DNA from: Pseudomonadota bacterium
GTDB lineage: Bacteria > Pseudomonadota > Alphaproteobacteria > Acetobacterales > Acetobacteraceae
Assembly (NCBI GenBank): GCA_021826485.1
Contig: JAKAZX010000168.1
Span: 1-8,118, forward strand
DNA: 8,118 bases
Direction of reading: 5' to 3'
The notes beneath the pieces were generated by a model. That model was not told the origin of the DNA, did not search any database, and saw nothing but the letters and a program-made list of their open reading frames with translations. The translations under genes and the position numbers were made by a program. Positions 1 to 6,548 of the stretch are shown here, in pieces (positions within the stretch are counted from its first letter, which is position 1; every line of letters starts with the position of its first letter).

Positions 1-1
1 C

Positions 2-733
2 CTGTTCGCGCCGATCCGCGACTGGTTCGCCGAACTGCCGGAAAGCCGCGCGCGCGGCTACAAGCCCGGCCGCTTCAGCTTCAACGTCAAGGGCGGCCGG
101 TGCGAGGCATGCCAGGGCGACGGAGTGCTGAAGATCGAGATGCACTTCCTGCCCGACGTGTTCGTCACCTGCGACGTGTGCAAGGGCCGGCGCTACAACC
201 GCGAGACGCTGGAAGTGAAATTCCGCGACAAGTCGATCGCCGACGTGCTGGCGATGACGGTCGATGAGGCGGTGCCGTATTTCGCCGCCGTGTCGCGCAT
301 CCACGACCGGCTGAAGATTCTCCAGCAGGTCGGCCTCGGCTATATCAGCCTCGGCCAGCAGGCGACGACGCTGTCGGGCGGCGAAGCGCAGCGCATAAAG
401 CTGTCGAAGGAGCTGGCCCGCCGCGCCACCGGCCGCACCCTCTACATCCTCGACGAACCGACCACGGGACTGCATTTCGAGGACGTGCGCAAGCTGCTGG
501 AGGTGCTGCACGCGCTGGTCGAGCAGGGCAACACCGTCGTCGTCATCGAGCATAATCTGGAGGTCATCAAGACCGCCGACTGGATTCTCGATCTCGGTCC
601 CGAAGGCGGCGACGGCGGCGGCCGCATCGTCGCCGCCGGCACGCCGGAGCAGATCGCCGCCGCCGAGGCCAGCTTCACCGGCCGCTTCCTCGCGCCGCTG
701 CTGGAAGCCAAGAAGACGCGGCGGCGGGCCTAG
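2..733 (+). CDS. uvrA: UvrA, excinuclease ABC subunit A (C-terminal part, 5' end outside window)
   Basis: UvrA is the ATP-driven damage-recognition subunit of nucleotide excision repair; it loads UvrB at bulky lesions in the cytoplasm. The open frame runs in from the left edge, giving 243 residues of a protein normally about 950 long. Visible in order: a C-terminal zinc module with Cys at fragment residues 34, 37, 57 and 60 (CxxC-x19-CxxC, the UvrA spacing); the ABC signature LSGGEAQRIKLSKEL near nt 372-415; Walker B LYILDEPTTGLH near nt 440-476; and the H-loop VVVIEHNLEVIK near nt 535-570. The tail ends in a basic KKTRRRA. An internal GTG at 125 is not the real start, because conserved UvrA sequence continues upstream of it. 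The stop is TAG at 731-733. The next gene starts 18 nt later with no visible terminator, so read-through is likely. The identification is firm. Confidence 0.97.
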   Translation: MFAPIRDWFAELPESRARGYKPGRFSFNVKGGRCEACQGDGVLKIEMHFLPDVFVTCDVCKGRRYNRETLEVKFRDKSIADVLAMTVDEAVPYFAAVSRIHDRLKILQQVGLGYISLGQQATTLSGGEAQRIKLSKELARRATGRTLYILDEPTTGLHFEDVRKLLEVLHALVEQGNTVVVIEHNLEVIKTADWILDLGPEGGDGGGRIVAAGTPEQIAAAEASFTGRFLAPLLEAKKTRRRA

Positions 734-751
734 CGCCGGTGCGCGACTCCC

Positions 752-3253
752 GTGACCCTGCCTGCCAGGTTCGCTGACTGGTTCGCCGCCCGCGGCTGGC
801 GGCTGCGGGCGCACCAGCAGGCGGTGCTGGAGGCCGCCGGGCGCGGCGAAAGCGTGCTGCTGATCGCGCCGACCGGCGGCGGCAAGACGCTCGCCGGCTT
901 CCTGCCCAGCCTGATCGACCTTGCCGCCGCGCCGCGCGCCGGGCTGCACACGCTCTATGTCAGCCCGCTGAAGGCGCTGGCGGCCGACATCGCGCGCAAC
1001 CTGATGCGCCCGGTGCAGGACTTGCACCTTCCCGTCAGCATCGCGACCCGCAGCGGCGACACGAGTGCCGCCGAGCGCAAGCGCCAGCGGGAGGCACCGC
1101 CGAACATCCTGCTGACCACGCCGGAAAGCCTCGCGCTGCTGATCTCGCTACCGGAAGCGGCGGCGATGTTTGCCCCGCTCGCCGCCGTGGTGATCGACGA
1201 GGTGCATGCGCTGGCCGGCAACAAGCGCGGCGACCAGTTGGCGCTCGGCCTCGCCCGGCTCGCGGCACTCGCGCCGCACGCGCGACGCATCGGCCTGTCG
1301 GCGACCGTCGCGCATCGCGACCCGCTCGCCGCCTATGTCGCACCGGATGCCGCTCCGGCCTCGGTGCGCGTCATCACGGCGGCGGCCGGCGTGGCGCCGG
1401 ACATCACCATGATGCTGCCGCAGGACCGGCTGCCCTGGGCGGGCCATATGGGGCTGGCCAGCGCGCCCGACATCCTCGCCCGCATCCGCGCCGCCGGCAC
1501 CACCATCGTGTTCGTCAACACCCGCGCGCAGGCGGAGCTGCTGTTCCAGGAACTGTGGAAGCTGAATGCCGAGACGCTGCCGATCGCGATCCATCACGGC
1601 AGCCTGGAGCCGGAGCAGCGCCAGCGTGTCGAGCAGGCGATGGCGGAAGGGAAGCTGCGCGCGGTGGTCGCGACCTCCTCGCTCGATCTCGGCATCGACT
1701 GGGGCGGCGTCGATCAGGTCTTGCAGGTTGGCGCGCCGAAGGGCGTCAGCCGGCTGCTGCAACGCGTCGGCCGCGCCAATCATCGCATGGACGAGCCGTC
1801 CCGCGCGGTGCTGGTGCCGGCCAACCGGTTCGAGGTGCTGGAATGCGAGGCGGCGATCCTCGGAGCCGCCGCCGGCGAACTCGATGGCGATCCGCCGCGC
1901 CCAGGCGGGCTGGACGTGCTGGCGCAGCACATCCTGGGCGTCGCGTGCAGCGCGCCGTTCCACCCCGACGACCTGTACGCGGAAATCCGCCGCGCCGCAC
2001 CGTATGCCGCGCTCGCACGCGAGGATTTCGACGACGTGCTGCGATTTGTCGAGGATGGCGGCTATGCGCTGGCGAGCTATGAACGCTGGCGCCGGCTGTT
2101 CCGCGACTCGCAGGGCCGCGTTCACGTGCGCAGCGACCGGATTGCCCGCCAGCACCGCATGAACATCGGCACCATCGTCGAGGAACCGATGCTGAAGGTC
2201 CGGCTCGGCCCGCGCGGGCCGATGCTCGGCGAGGTGGAGGAGTATTTCGCGAATCTGCTGACGGTCGGCGATACTTTCATGTTCGCCGGGCGCCTGCTGC
2301 GGTTCCTGCGCCTGCGCGAGACCACGGTGGAGGCGGAGCCGGGCGGTGATGGCGAACCGATGGTGCCCGCCTATGCCGGCGGGCGCCTGCCGCTGACGAC
2401 CAATCTTGCCGATCGCGTGCGCACCATGCTGCAAGCGCCGGAGACGTGGCAGGCGTTTCCCGCGCCGGTGCAGGAATGGCTCGGCGTGCAGCGCGCCGTC
2501 AGCCGTCTGCCCGGCCGGCACGACCTGCTGGTCGAGACGTTTCCCCGCGGCGACCGCTGGTATCTCGTCGCCTATTGCTTCGAGGGCCGCAACGCGCATC
2601 AGACGCTCGGCCTGCTGCTGACGCGGCGGATGCAGCGCTTCGGCTTCCAGCCGCTCGGCTTCGTCGCCACCGACTACGTGCTCGGCATCTGGAGCGCGGT
2701 TCAGCCGGCCGATGTCGCACGGCTGTTCGAGACCGACATGCTGGGCGACGACCTTGAGGCGTGGCTCGCGGAATCTTCCGTGATGCGGCGGACCTTCCGC
2801 AACGTCGCGGTGATCGCCGGGCTGATCGAGCGGCAGCATCCGGGGGCCGAGAAGTCGCGCCGGCAGGTGACGGTGAATTCCGATCTGATCTACGACGTGC
2901 TGCGCCGCCACCAGCCGGACCACGTGCTGCTGCGGGCGACCCGCGCCGATGCCGCCGGCGGGCTGACCGATCTCGGCCGGCTGGCCGCGATGCTCGCCCG
3001 CGTGCAGGGCCGCGTGCGCCACATGGTATTGTCACGCGTCTCGCCGCTCGCCGTGCCGGTGCTGCTGGAAGTCGGGCGCGAAAGCGTGCGCGACCGCGGC
3101 GACGATGACGACCGGTTGGAGGAAGCGGCCCTGGTCGCCGAGGCGCTGGGCGAGGCGGAGCCACCGCCGCTGCGCGTCCCGCGCGTGCTGCGGGCGAATC
3201 TCGCCCGCCGGCCTTTGCCTTCTTCGCCGCGGCAGGGCAGATTGCTTCTATGA
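752..3253 (+). CDS. Lhr-Core type (ligase-associated) DEXH-box DNA helicase
   Basis: This 833-residue superfamily 2 helicase belongs to the Lhr-Core/ligase-associated DNA damage response group, which are ssDNA-dependent ATPases that translocate 3'-5'. Visible motifs: Walker A APTGGGKT (about residues 39-46), TTPES (122-126), DEVH box (149-152), SAT (183-185), motif V ATSSLDLGIDWG (307-318) and motif VI QRVGRANH (337-344). They are followed by the long winged-helix and Lhr-specific C-terminal region, including GEVEEYFANLL (493-503) and RFGFQPLGF. The length fits the family. GTG 752 is chosen because the protein opens with RFADWFAARGW..RAHQ, the usual family start; no strong Shine-Dalgarno is visible. 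The family partner PdeM lies two small genes downstream, supporting the assignment, but the usual ligase and exonuclease are not adjacent. The stop overlaps the next start by 4 nt. The C-terminal residues after about 795 are basic and poorly conserved. Confidence 0.95.
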   Translation: MTLPARFADWFAARGWRLRAHQQAVLEAAGRGESVLLIAPTGGGKTLAGFLPSLIDLAAAPRAGLHTLYVSPLKALAADIARNLMRPVQDLHLPVSIATRSGDTSAAERKRQREAPPNILLTTPESLALLISLPEAAAMFAPLAAVVIDEVHALAGNKRGDQLALGLARLAALAPHARRIGLSATVAHRDPLAAYVAPDAAPASVRVITAAAGVAPDITMMLPQDRLPWAGHMGLASAPDILARIRAAGTTIVFVNTRAQAELLFQELWKLNAETLPIAIHHGSLEPEQRQRVEQAMAEGKLRAVVATSSLDLGIDWGGVDQVLQVGAPKGVSRLLQRVGRANHRMDEPSRAVLVPANRFEVLECEAAILGAAAGELDGDPPRPGGLDVLAQHILGVACSAPFHPDDLYAEIRRAAPYAALAREDFDDVLRFVEDGGYALASYERWRRLFRDSQGRVHVRSDRIARQHRMNIGTIVEEPMLKVRLGPRGPMLGEVEEYFANLLTVGDTFMFAGRLLRFLRLRETTVEAEPGGDGEPMVPAYAGGRLPLTTNLADRVRTMLQAPETWQAFPAPVQEWLGVQRAVSRLPGRHDLLVETFPRGDRWYLVAYCFEGRNAHQTLGLLLTRRMQRFGFQPLGFVATDYVLGIWSAVQPADVARLFETDMLGDDLEAWLAESSVMRRTFRNVAVIAGLIERQHPGAEKSRRQVTVNSDLIYDVLRRHQPDHVLLRATRADAAGGLTDLGRLAAMLARVQGRVRHMVLSRVSPLAVPVLLEVGRESVRDRGDDDDRLEEAALVAEALGEAEPPPLRVPRVLRANLARRPLPSSPRQGRLLL

Positions 3254-3582
3254 GCGAACCGCAAGCCGACCCGACGCAGGACCCGGTGCTGCGCCGCTTC
3301 CGCGACGCGGTGCGGGCGCTGTACGGTGACCGGCTGGAGCGCATGGCGCTGTTCGGCTCCCGCGCCCGCGGCGATGCGCGGCAGGACTCGGATTATGATG
3401 TCGCGGTGTTCCTGCGCGAACCGTTCGACTGGTGGGCGGAAGTGCAGCGCCTGAACCGGCTGGGCGACGATGTGCTGTGGGACACCGGCGCGGTGATCTC
3501 GCCAAAACCTTTCGTCAGCGACGAAATCACCATCCGCACCCCGCTGATGGGCGAAATCCGGCGCGAAGGGCTGGCGCTGTGA
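3250..3582 (+). CDS. MntA-like minimal nucleotidyltransferase (MNT domain, antitoxin type)
   Basis: This is a 110-residue minimal nucleotidyltransferase of the MNT/MntA type. In MNT-HEPN toxin-antitoxin pairs such enzymes neutralise the HEPN RNase by transferring AMP to a tyrosine. The catalytic signature is complete: FGSRARGDARQDSDYDVAVF, where G36-S37, ten residues, then D48-x-D50 gives GSx10DxD. The third metal-binding acid of the fold is not obvious by eye; D78 in LWDTGAVI is only a candidate. The ending RTPLMGEIRREG resembles alphaproteobacterial family members as I remember them, so the protein looks full length. ATG 3250 overlaps the helicase stop (ATGA) and the stop overlaps the next GTG start (GTGA), so translation is probably coupled on both sides. 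Its position between helicase and pdeM is unusual. The fold assignment is firm; the target in this organism is unknown, since the expected HEPN partner is truncated. Confidence 0.9.
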   Translation: MSEPQADPTQDPVLRRFRDAVRALYGDRLERMALFGSRARGDARQDSDYDVAVFLREPFDWWAEVQRLNRLGDDVLWDTGAVISPKPFVSDEITIRTPLMGEIRREGLAL

Positions 3583-3752
3583 CGCCGGAGGCAGCCTTCC
3601 TGATGGCCGGCGCGCGATCCCACCTGATGGAGGCCGGGCACCAGTTGCAGACGGCGCAACGGCCCAACGCGGCGGCGCGGGAAGCAGCCCGGCTGATCGA
3701 CCATACCCACGCCCTGCTTTCCCGCCCGGACGACCCGCCTCCCGCCGCATGA
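3579..3752 (+). pseudogene. Truncated HEPN-domain (HepT-like) ORF, N-terminal half only
   Basis: This frame encodes 57 residues starting at GTG 3579, with a plausible Shine-Dalgarno GAAGGG at 3565-3570. The start MTPEAA, followed by an amphipathic helix (ARSHLMEAGHQL), then PNAAAREAARLIDHTHALL, resembles helices 1 and 2 of the HEPN proteins that pair with MNT nucleotidyltransferases. The usual family length is about 110-140 residues. Here the resemblance fades near residue 48 and the ORF ends in a Pro-rich tail, with pdeM beginning immediately. The C-terminal helices that carry the RX4HXY RNase/AMP-acceptor motif are therefore absent. The missing half is not in another frame, since the following bases already encode conserved PdeM, so this looks like a deletion rather than a frameshift. 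It is unlikely to act as an RNase. It could persist as a small MNT-binding peptide, as a translational bridge to pdeM, or as a remnant. The HEPN assignment rests on a short stretch and on context. Confidence 0.62.
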
Positions 3753-4429
3753 CGCCCGCCCCGCTGCATTTCGCCGGCGAACGGCTGCTGCTCGATCCGG
3801 CCGGGGCGATCTTCTGGCCGGCGCAGGGGCTGCTCGCGGTGGCCGACCTGCATCTGGAGAAAGGATCGTCCGCCGCTTCGCGCGGTGCGCTGCTGCCGCC
3901 GTGGGACACGCGCGCCACGCTCGACCGTCTGGCCGCCCTGCTCCGCCGCTGGCAGCCGGCGCAGGTGGTGGCACTGGGCGACAGTTTCCACGATGACGGC
4001 GGCAGTCTGCGGCTGGCGCCGGGGGATCTGGCGCGGCTCGGCGCGATGGCGGCGGCGCACCGTTTCGTCTGGATCGGCGGCAACCACGATCCCGCGCCGC
4101 CCCGCGGCATCGCCGGGGAGACGGCGGCGGAACTGCGGCTCGGCCGGCTGGTGTTCCGCCACGCGGCCCGGCCGGGGCCGGCGGGCGGGGAGCTGTGCGG
4201 CCACCATCACCCGAAGGCGCGGGTGGCGGCGCGCGGCGGCGGCATTTCCCGGCCCTGTTTCATCGCCGACGGGCGTCGGCTGATGCTGCCGGCCTTCGGC
4301 GCCTATGCCGGCGGGCTGGACGTGACCGACCCGGCGATCGGCGCACTGTTCCCGCGCGGCGGCCGGGTGTTCCTGCTCGGCAGGGACCGGCTGTTCAGCT
4401 TCCCCTACGCGGCGCTGCGGGCGGCATAG
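3749..4429 (+). CDS. pdeM: PdeM, ligase-associated DNA damage response metallophosphoesterase
   Basis: This 226-residue calcineurin-like metallophosphoesterase is of the type found with Lhr-Core helicases; the characterised Pseudomonas homologue is a manganese-dependent DNA nuclease. Metal-ligand motifs run in order: DLHLEK (residues 33-38), GDSFHD (77-82), GNHD (111-114) and GHHHP (151-155). DLHLEKGSS and the late LPAFGAYAGG (180-189) are typical of this subfamily and distinguish it from generic phosphoesterases. ATG 3749 overlaps the preceding stop (ATGA). No Shine-Dalgarno is visible just upstream, so translation probably depends on ribosomes finishing the upstream truncated HEPN ORF. The length is normal and no catalytic residue is missing. 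Together with the helicase it suggests a role in end or backbone processing during DNA repair, although the ligase and exonuclease partners are not adjacent. Confidence 0.94.
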   Translation: MTPAPLHFAGERLLLDPAGAIFWPAQGLLAVADLHLEKGSSAASRGALLPPWDTRATLDRLAALLRRWQPAQVVALGDSFHDDGGSLRLAPGDLARLGAMAAAHRFVWIGGNHDPAPPRGIAGETAAELRLGRLVFRHAARPGPAGGELCGHHHPKARVAARGGGISRPCFIADGRRLMLPAFGAYAGGLDVTDPAIGALFPRGGRVFLLGRDRLFSFPYAALRAA

Positions 4430-4460
4430 GCAAACCGGCCGGGCCGCGTATATCGGGGGA

Positions 4461-5870
4461 ATGTCCGCCCCTGCCCTGCTGTGGCTGCGCCGCGAGCTGC
4501 GGCTGGCCGACAATCCCGCCCTCGCCGCCGCCATCGCCTCCGGCCGCCCGGTGCTGCCGGCGTTCATCCTGGACGAGACCACCCCCGGCCCCTGGGCACC
4601 CGGCGGTGCTTCCCGCTGGTGGCTGCATGCCAGCCTGACCGCGCTCGCCGCCGATCTGGCGGCGCGCGGGGCGCCGCTGGTGCTGCGCCGCGGCCCGGTC
4701 GCCGAGGTGCTGCCACAACTGCTGCGCGACAGCGGGGCGGCGGAGGTGCATGCCGGCGACCCGGTGGAACCCTGGGCACGGGCGGCGCTGGCGCGGCTGG
4801 CACCGGACGTGGCGCTGCATCTGCACCATACGCTGACCCTTCACCCGCCGGATGCGCTGCGCACCGGCGGCGGCACCCCCTATGGCGTGTTCACTCCGTT
4901 CGCCCGGGCCTGCCTCGCCCGCGGCGCGCCACCGAAGCCCCTGCCCGCCCCGGCCCGCATCCCCGCCGCCGCGCCGCCCCGCTCCGACCGGCTGGAGGAC
5001 TGGCGGCTGCTGCCCAGCCGGCCCGACTGGGCGGGCGGCCTGCGCGACGCCTGGCAGCCGGGGGAGGCCGGGGCGCAGCAGCGGCTGCGGCATTTTGCCC
5101 GGCACGGTCTGGCCGCCTATGACCGCCGTCGCGACCTGCCGGGCGGCGACGGCACCTCCATGCTCTCGCCGCACCTCGCCTTCGGAGAGATTTCCCCCGC
5201 CGCCGCCTGGCATGCCGCCCCCGGCGACGGGGCGGGGGCGACGGCCTGGCGCAACGAGCTGCTGTGGCGCGAGTTCTCGGCGCATCTGCTGTTCCACCAC
5301 CCGGACCTGCCGGAGCACCCGCTGCGCGCCGAGTTCGCCGCCATGCCCTGGCGGGACGATCCGGCGGCGCTGGCGGCCTGGCGGCGCGGACGGACCGGCG
5401 TGCCGATCGTCGATGCCGGCATGCGCCAGCTCTGGCACACCGGCTGGATGCACAACCGGGTGCGCATGATCGTCGCCAGCTTCCTCGCCAAGCACCTGCT
5501 GCTGCCCTGGCAGGCGGGGGAGGCGTGGTTCTGGGACACGCTGGTCGATGCCGACCTGGCCAGCAATGCCGCGCAATGGCAGTGGGTGGCCGGGTGCGGT
5601 GCCGATGCTGCGCCGTATTTCCGCATCTTCAATCCCGTCCTGCAGGGCACGCGGTTCGATGCGGACGGCGCCTATGTGCGGCAGTACGTGCCGGAGCTGG
5701 CCAAGCTGCCGGACCGGCTGCTCCACGCGCCCTGGCAGGCGCCGCCGCTCGACCTGGCGGCGGCCGGGGTGGTGCTGGGGCGCGACTACCCGCACCCGAT
5801 CGTCGATCTGGCGGCCGGGCGTGCGCGGGCGCTGGCGGCGTTGCAGACGGTCACGGCGGCGCGGGCGTGA
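4461..5870 (+). CDS. phrB: Deoxyribodipyrimidine photo-lyase (class I CPD photolyase)
   Basis: This 469-residue class I photolyase uses FAD and light to split cyclobutane pyrimidine dimers. The N-terminal Rossmann-like antenna domain starts LLWLRRELRLADNPAL. The FAD-binding domain includes GTSMLSPHLAFGEISP (231-246), NELLWREF (265-272, containing the substrate-contact Glu266/Trp269 pair), TGWMHNRVRM (327-336) and WQWVAG..ADAAPYFRIFNP (373-392). Counting against E. coli Phr, the electron-transfer triad is intact: W297, W350 and W373 correspond to W306, W359 and W382, with the same 53- and 23-residue spacing. N369 matches the flavin-tuning N378. ATG 4461 matches the family start, but a GGGGGA run abuts it with no spacer. 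It lies 31 nt after pdeM and overlaps the next gene by 4 nt. The antenna chromophore cannot be predicted from sequence alone. A cryptochrome-like role is possible, but the retained repair residues favour photolyase. Confidence 0.96.
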   Translation: MSAPALLWLRRELRLADNPALAAAIASGRPVLPAFILDETTPGPWAPGGASRWWLHASLTALAADLAARGAPLVLRRGPVAEVLPQLLRDSGAAEVHAGDPVEPWARAALARLAPDVALHLHHTLTLHPPDALRTGGGTPYGVFTPFARACLARGAPPKPLPAPARIPAAAPPRSDRLEDWRLLPSRPDWAGGLRDAWQPGEAGAQQRLRHFARHGLAAYDRRRDLPGGDGTSMLSPHLAFGEISPAAAWHAAPGDGAGATAWRNELLWREFSAHLLFHHPDLPEHPLRAEFAAMPWRDDPAALAAWRRGRTGVPIVDAGMRQLWHTGWMHNRVRMIVASFLAKHLLLPWQAGEAWFWDTLVDADLASNAAQWQWVAGCGADAAPYFRIFNPVLQGTRFDADGAYVRQYVPELAKLPDRLLHAPWQAPPLDLAAAGVVLGRDYPHPIVDLAAGRARALAALQTVTAARA

Positions 5871-6547
5871 TCCCGCCGGGGGTGGCGCTGCGGGTGGTGG
5901 GCGACGTGCATGGCGATGCCCGCGCCTTCGCCCACGCGGTGGCGACCGACCGGTTCGTGATCCAGCTCGGCGACCTCGGCGACGGCGGGTCCGACAGCGC
6001 CGCGGTGCTGCGGCGGATGCTGGCGGTGCTGGAGGCCGGGCGCGGCCTGTTCCTGCTCGGCAACCACGACGCCAAGCTGGCCCGCGCGCTGGCCGGCCGG
6101 CAGGTGCGCGTCGATGCGGCGCTGGCGGCAACCGTCGCGCAGCTCGACCCGCCACTTGCCGCCCGCGTCGCCGCGGCGATCGCGCGGGCCCCGGCCTGGT
6201 TGCGCCAGGGGGCGCGGTTGTTCGTCCACGGCGCCTTCCACCCCGCGATGCTGACCAGCCCGCCGCCGGCGGAACTGCCGCAGCAGGTCACCGGCCCGCT
6301 GGCCTGCGCCCTGTACGGGCAGACCACCGGCCGCATGCAGCCCGACGGCTTCCCCGAGCGCAGCCTGCGCTGGGTGGACCGCATTCCCGCCGGACTGACC
6401 GTCTATTGCGGCCATGACCGGCGCAGCGCCGATGGCCGGCCCTACGTGCTGCGTGGCGCCGGCGGCGGAACCGCCGTATTCCTGGACACCGGCGCCGGCA
6501 AGGGCGGGCACCTGTCCTGGATCGACCTGCCGGCGACGGAGGACTGA
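5867..6547 (+). CDS. PPP-superfamily metallophosphoesterase (ApaH/PrpE/PNKP-phosphatase-like)
   Basis: This 226-residue calcineurin-like phosphoesterase has the full ligand set: GDVHG (residues 12-16), GDLGDGG (35-41), GNHD (65-68), VHGAFH (120-125) and GHD (182-184). It ends VFLDTGAGKGGHLSWIDLP, the ending seen in Ap4A hydrolases, PrpE and bacterial polynucleotide kinase-phosphatases. The substrate cannot be set by sequence: diadenosine polyphosphates, phosphoprotein or nucleic-acid 2',3'-phosphate ends are all possible. GTG 5867 is chosen because it overlaps the photolyase stop (GTGA) and begins just before the first beta strand (VALRVVGDVHG). The open frame continues upstream through phrB, but that part is not protein-like. 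No Shine-Dalgarno is seen, consistent with coupling to phrB. It is only distantly similar to PdeM in this window, differing in all spacings and in the C-terminal motif, so it is not a local duplication. Confidence 0.88.
   Translation: MIPPGVALRVVGDVHGDARAFAHAVATDRFVIQLGDLGDGGSDSAAVLRRMLAVLEAGRGLFLLGNHDAKLARALAGRQVRVDAALAATVAQLDPPLAARVAAAIARAPAWLRQGARLFVHGAFHPAMLTSPPPAELPQQVTGPLACALYGQTTGRMQPDGFPERSLRWVDRIPAGLTVYCGHDRRSADGRPYVLRGAGGGTAVFLDTGAGKGGHLSWIDLPATED
6538..6543 (+). promoter_or_regulatory. Shine-Dalgarno for the secreted esterase
   Basis: GGAGGA lies 5 nt before ATG 6549. It is one of the few strong ribosome binding sites in the window and fixes the start that gives a signal peptide. 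It lies inside the last codons of the preceding phosphoesterase gene. Confidence 0.75.
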
Positions 6548-6548
6548 C

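Noticed and set aside
734..751. Promoter or SOS box between uvrA and the helicase
   Set aside because: Only 18 nt, with no GAAC-N7-GTTC-like or other recognisable operator.
1148..3022. 624-residue open frame on the - strand opposite the helicase
   Set aside because: Low-complexity His/Arg/Gln/Ala-rich translation without motifs; a shadow of the GC-rich helicase codons.
3753..3900. Frameshifted continuation of the HEPN ORF
   Set aside because: These bases encode the conserved PdeM N-terminus (DLHLEK) and no HEPN-like helix or RX4HXY appears in the other + frames.
4435..4446. Inverted repeat CGGCC-G-GGCCG after pdeM as a terminator
   Set aside because: The loop would be one base, no T-run follows, and such short GC palindromes are expected by chance here.
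5264..5866. Upstream extension of the PPP-type phosphoesterase into phrB, as a possible long protein
   Set aside because: The extension is Arg/Ala/Gly-rich shadow of conserved photolyase sequence; the conserved domain starts just after GTG 5867.
4395..6155. 586-residue open frame on the - strand opposite the photolyase and phosphoesterase
   Set aside because: Arg/Pro/Gly-rich, no domains, crosses several real + strand genes; a codon-bias artefact.
6414..6548. Longer N-terminus for the secreted esterase
   Set aside because: It overlaps conserved phosphoesterase coding and would bury the signal peptide; ATG 6549 has a good Shine-Dalgarno.
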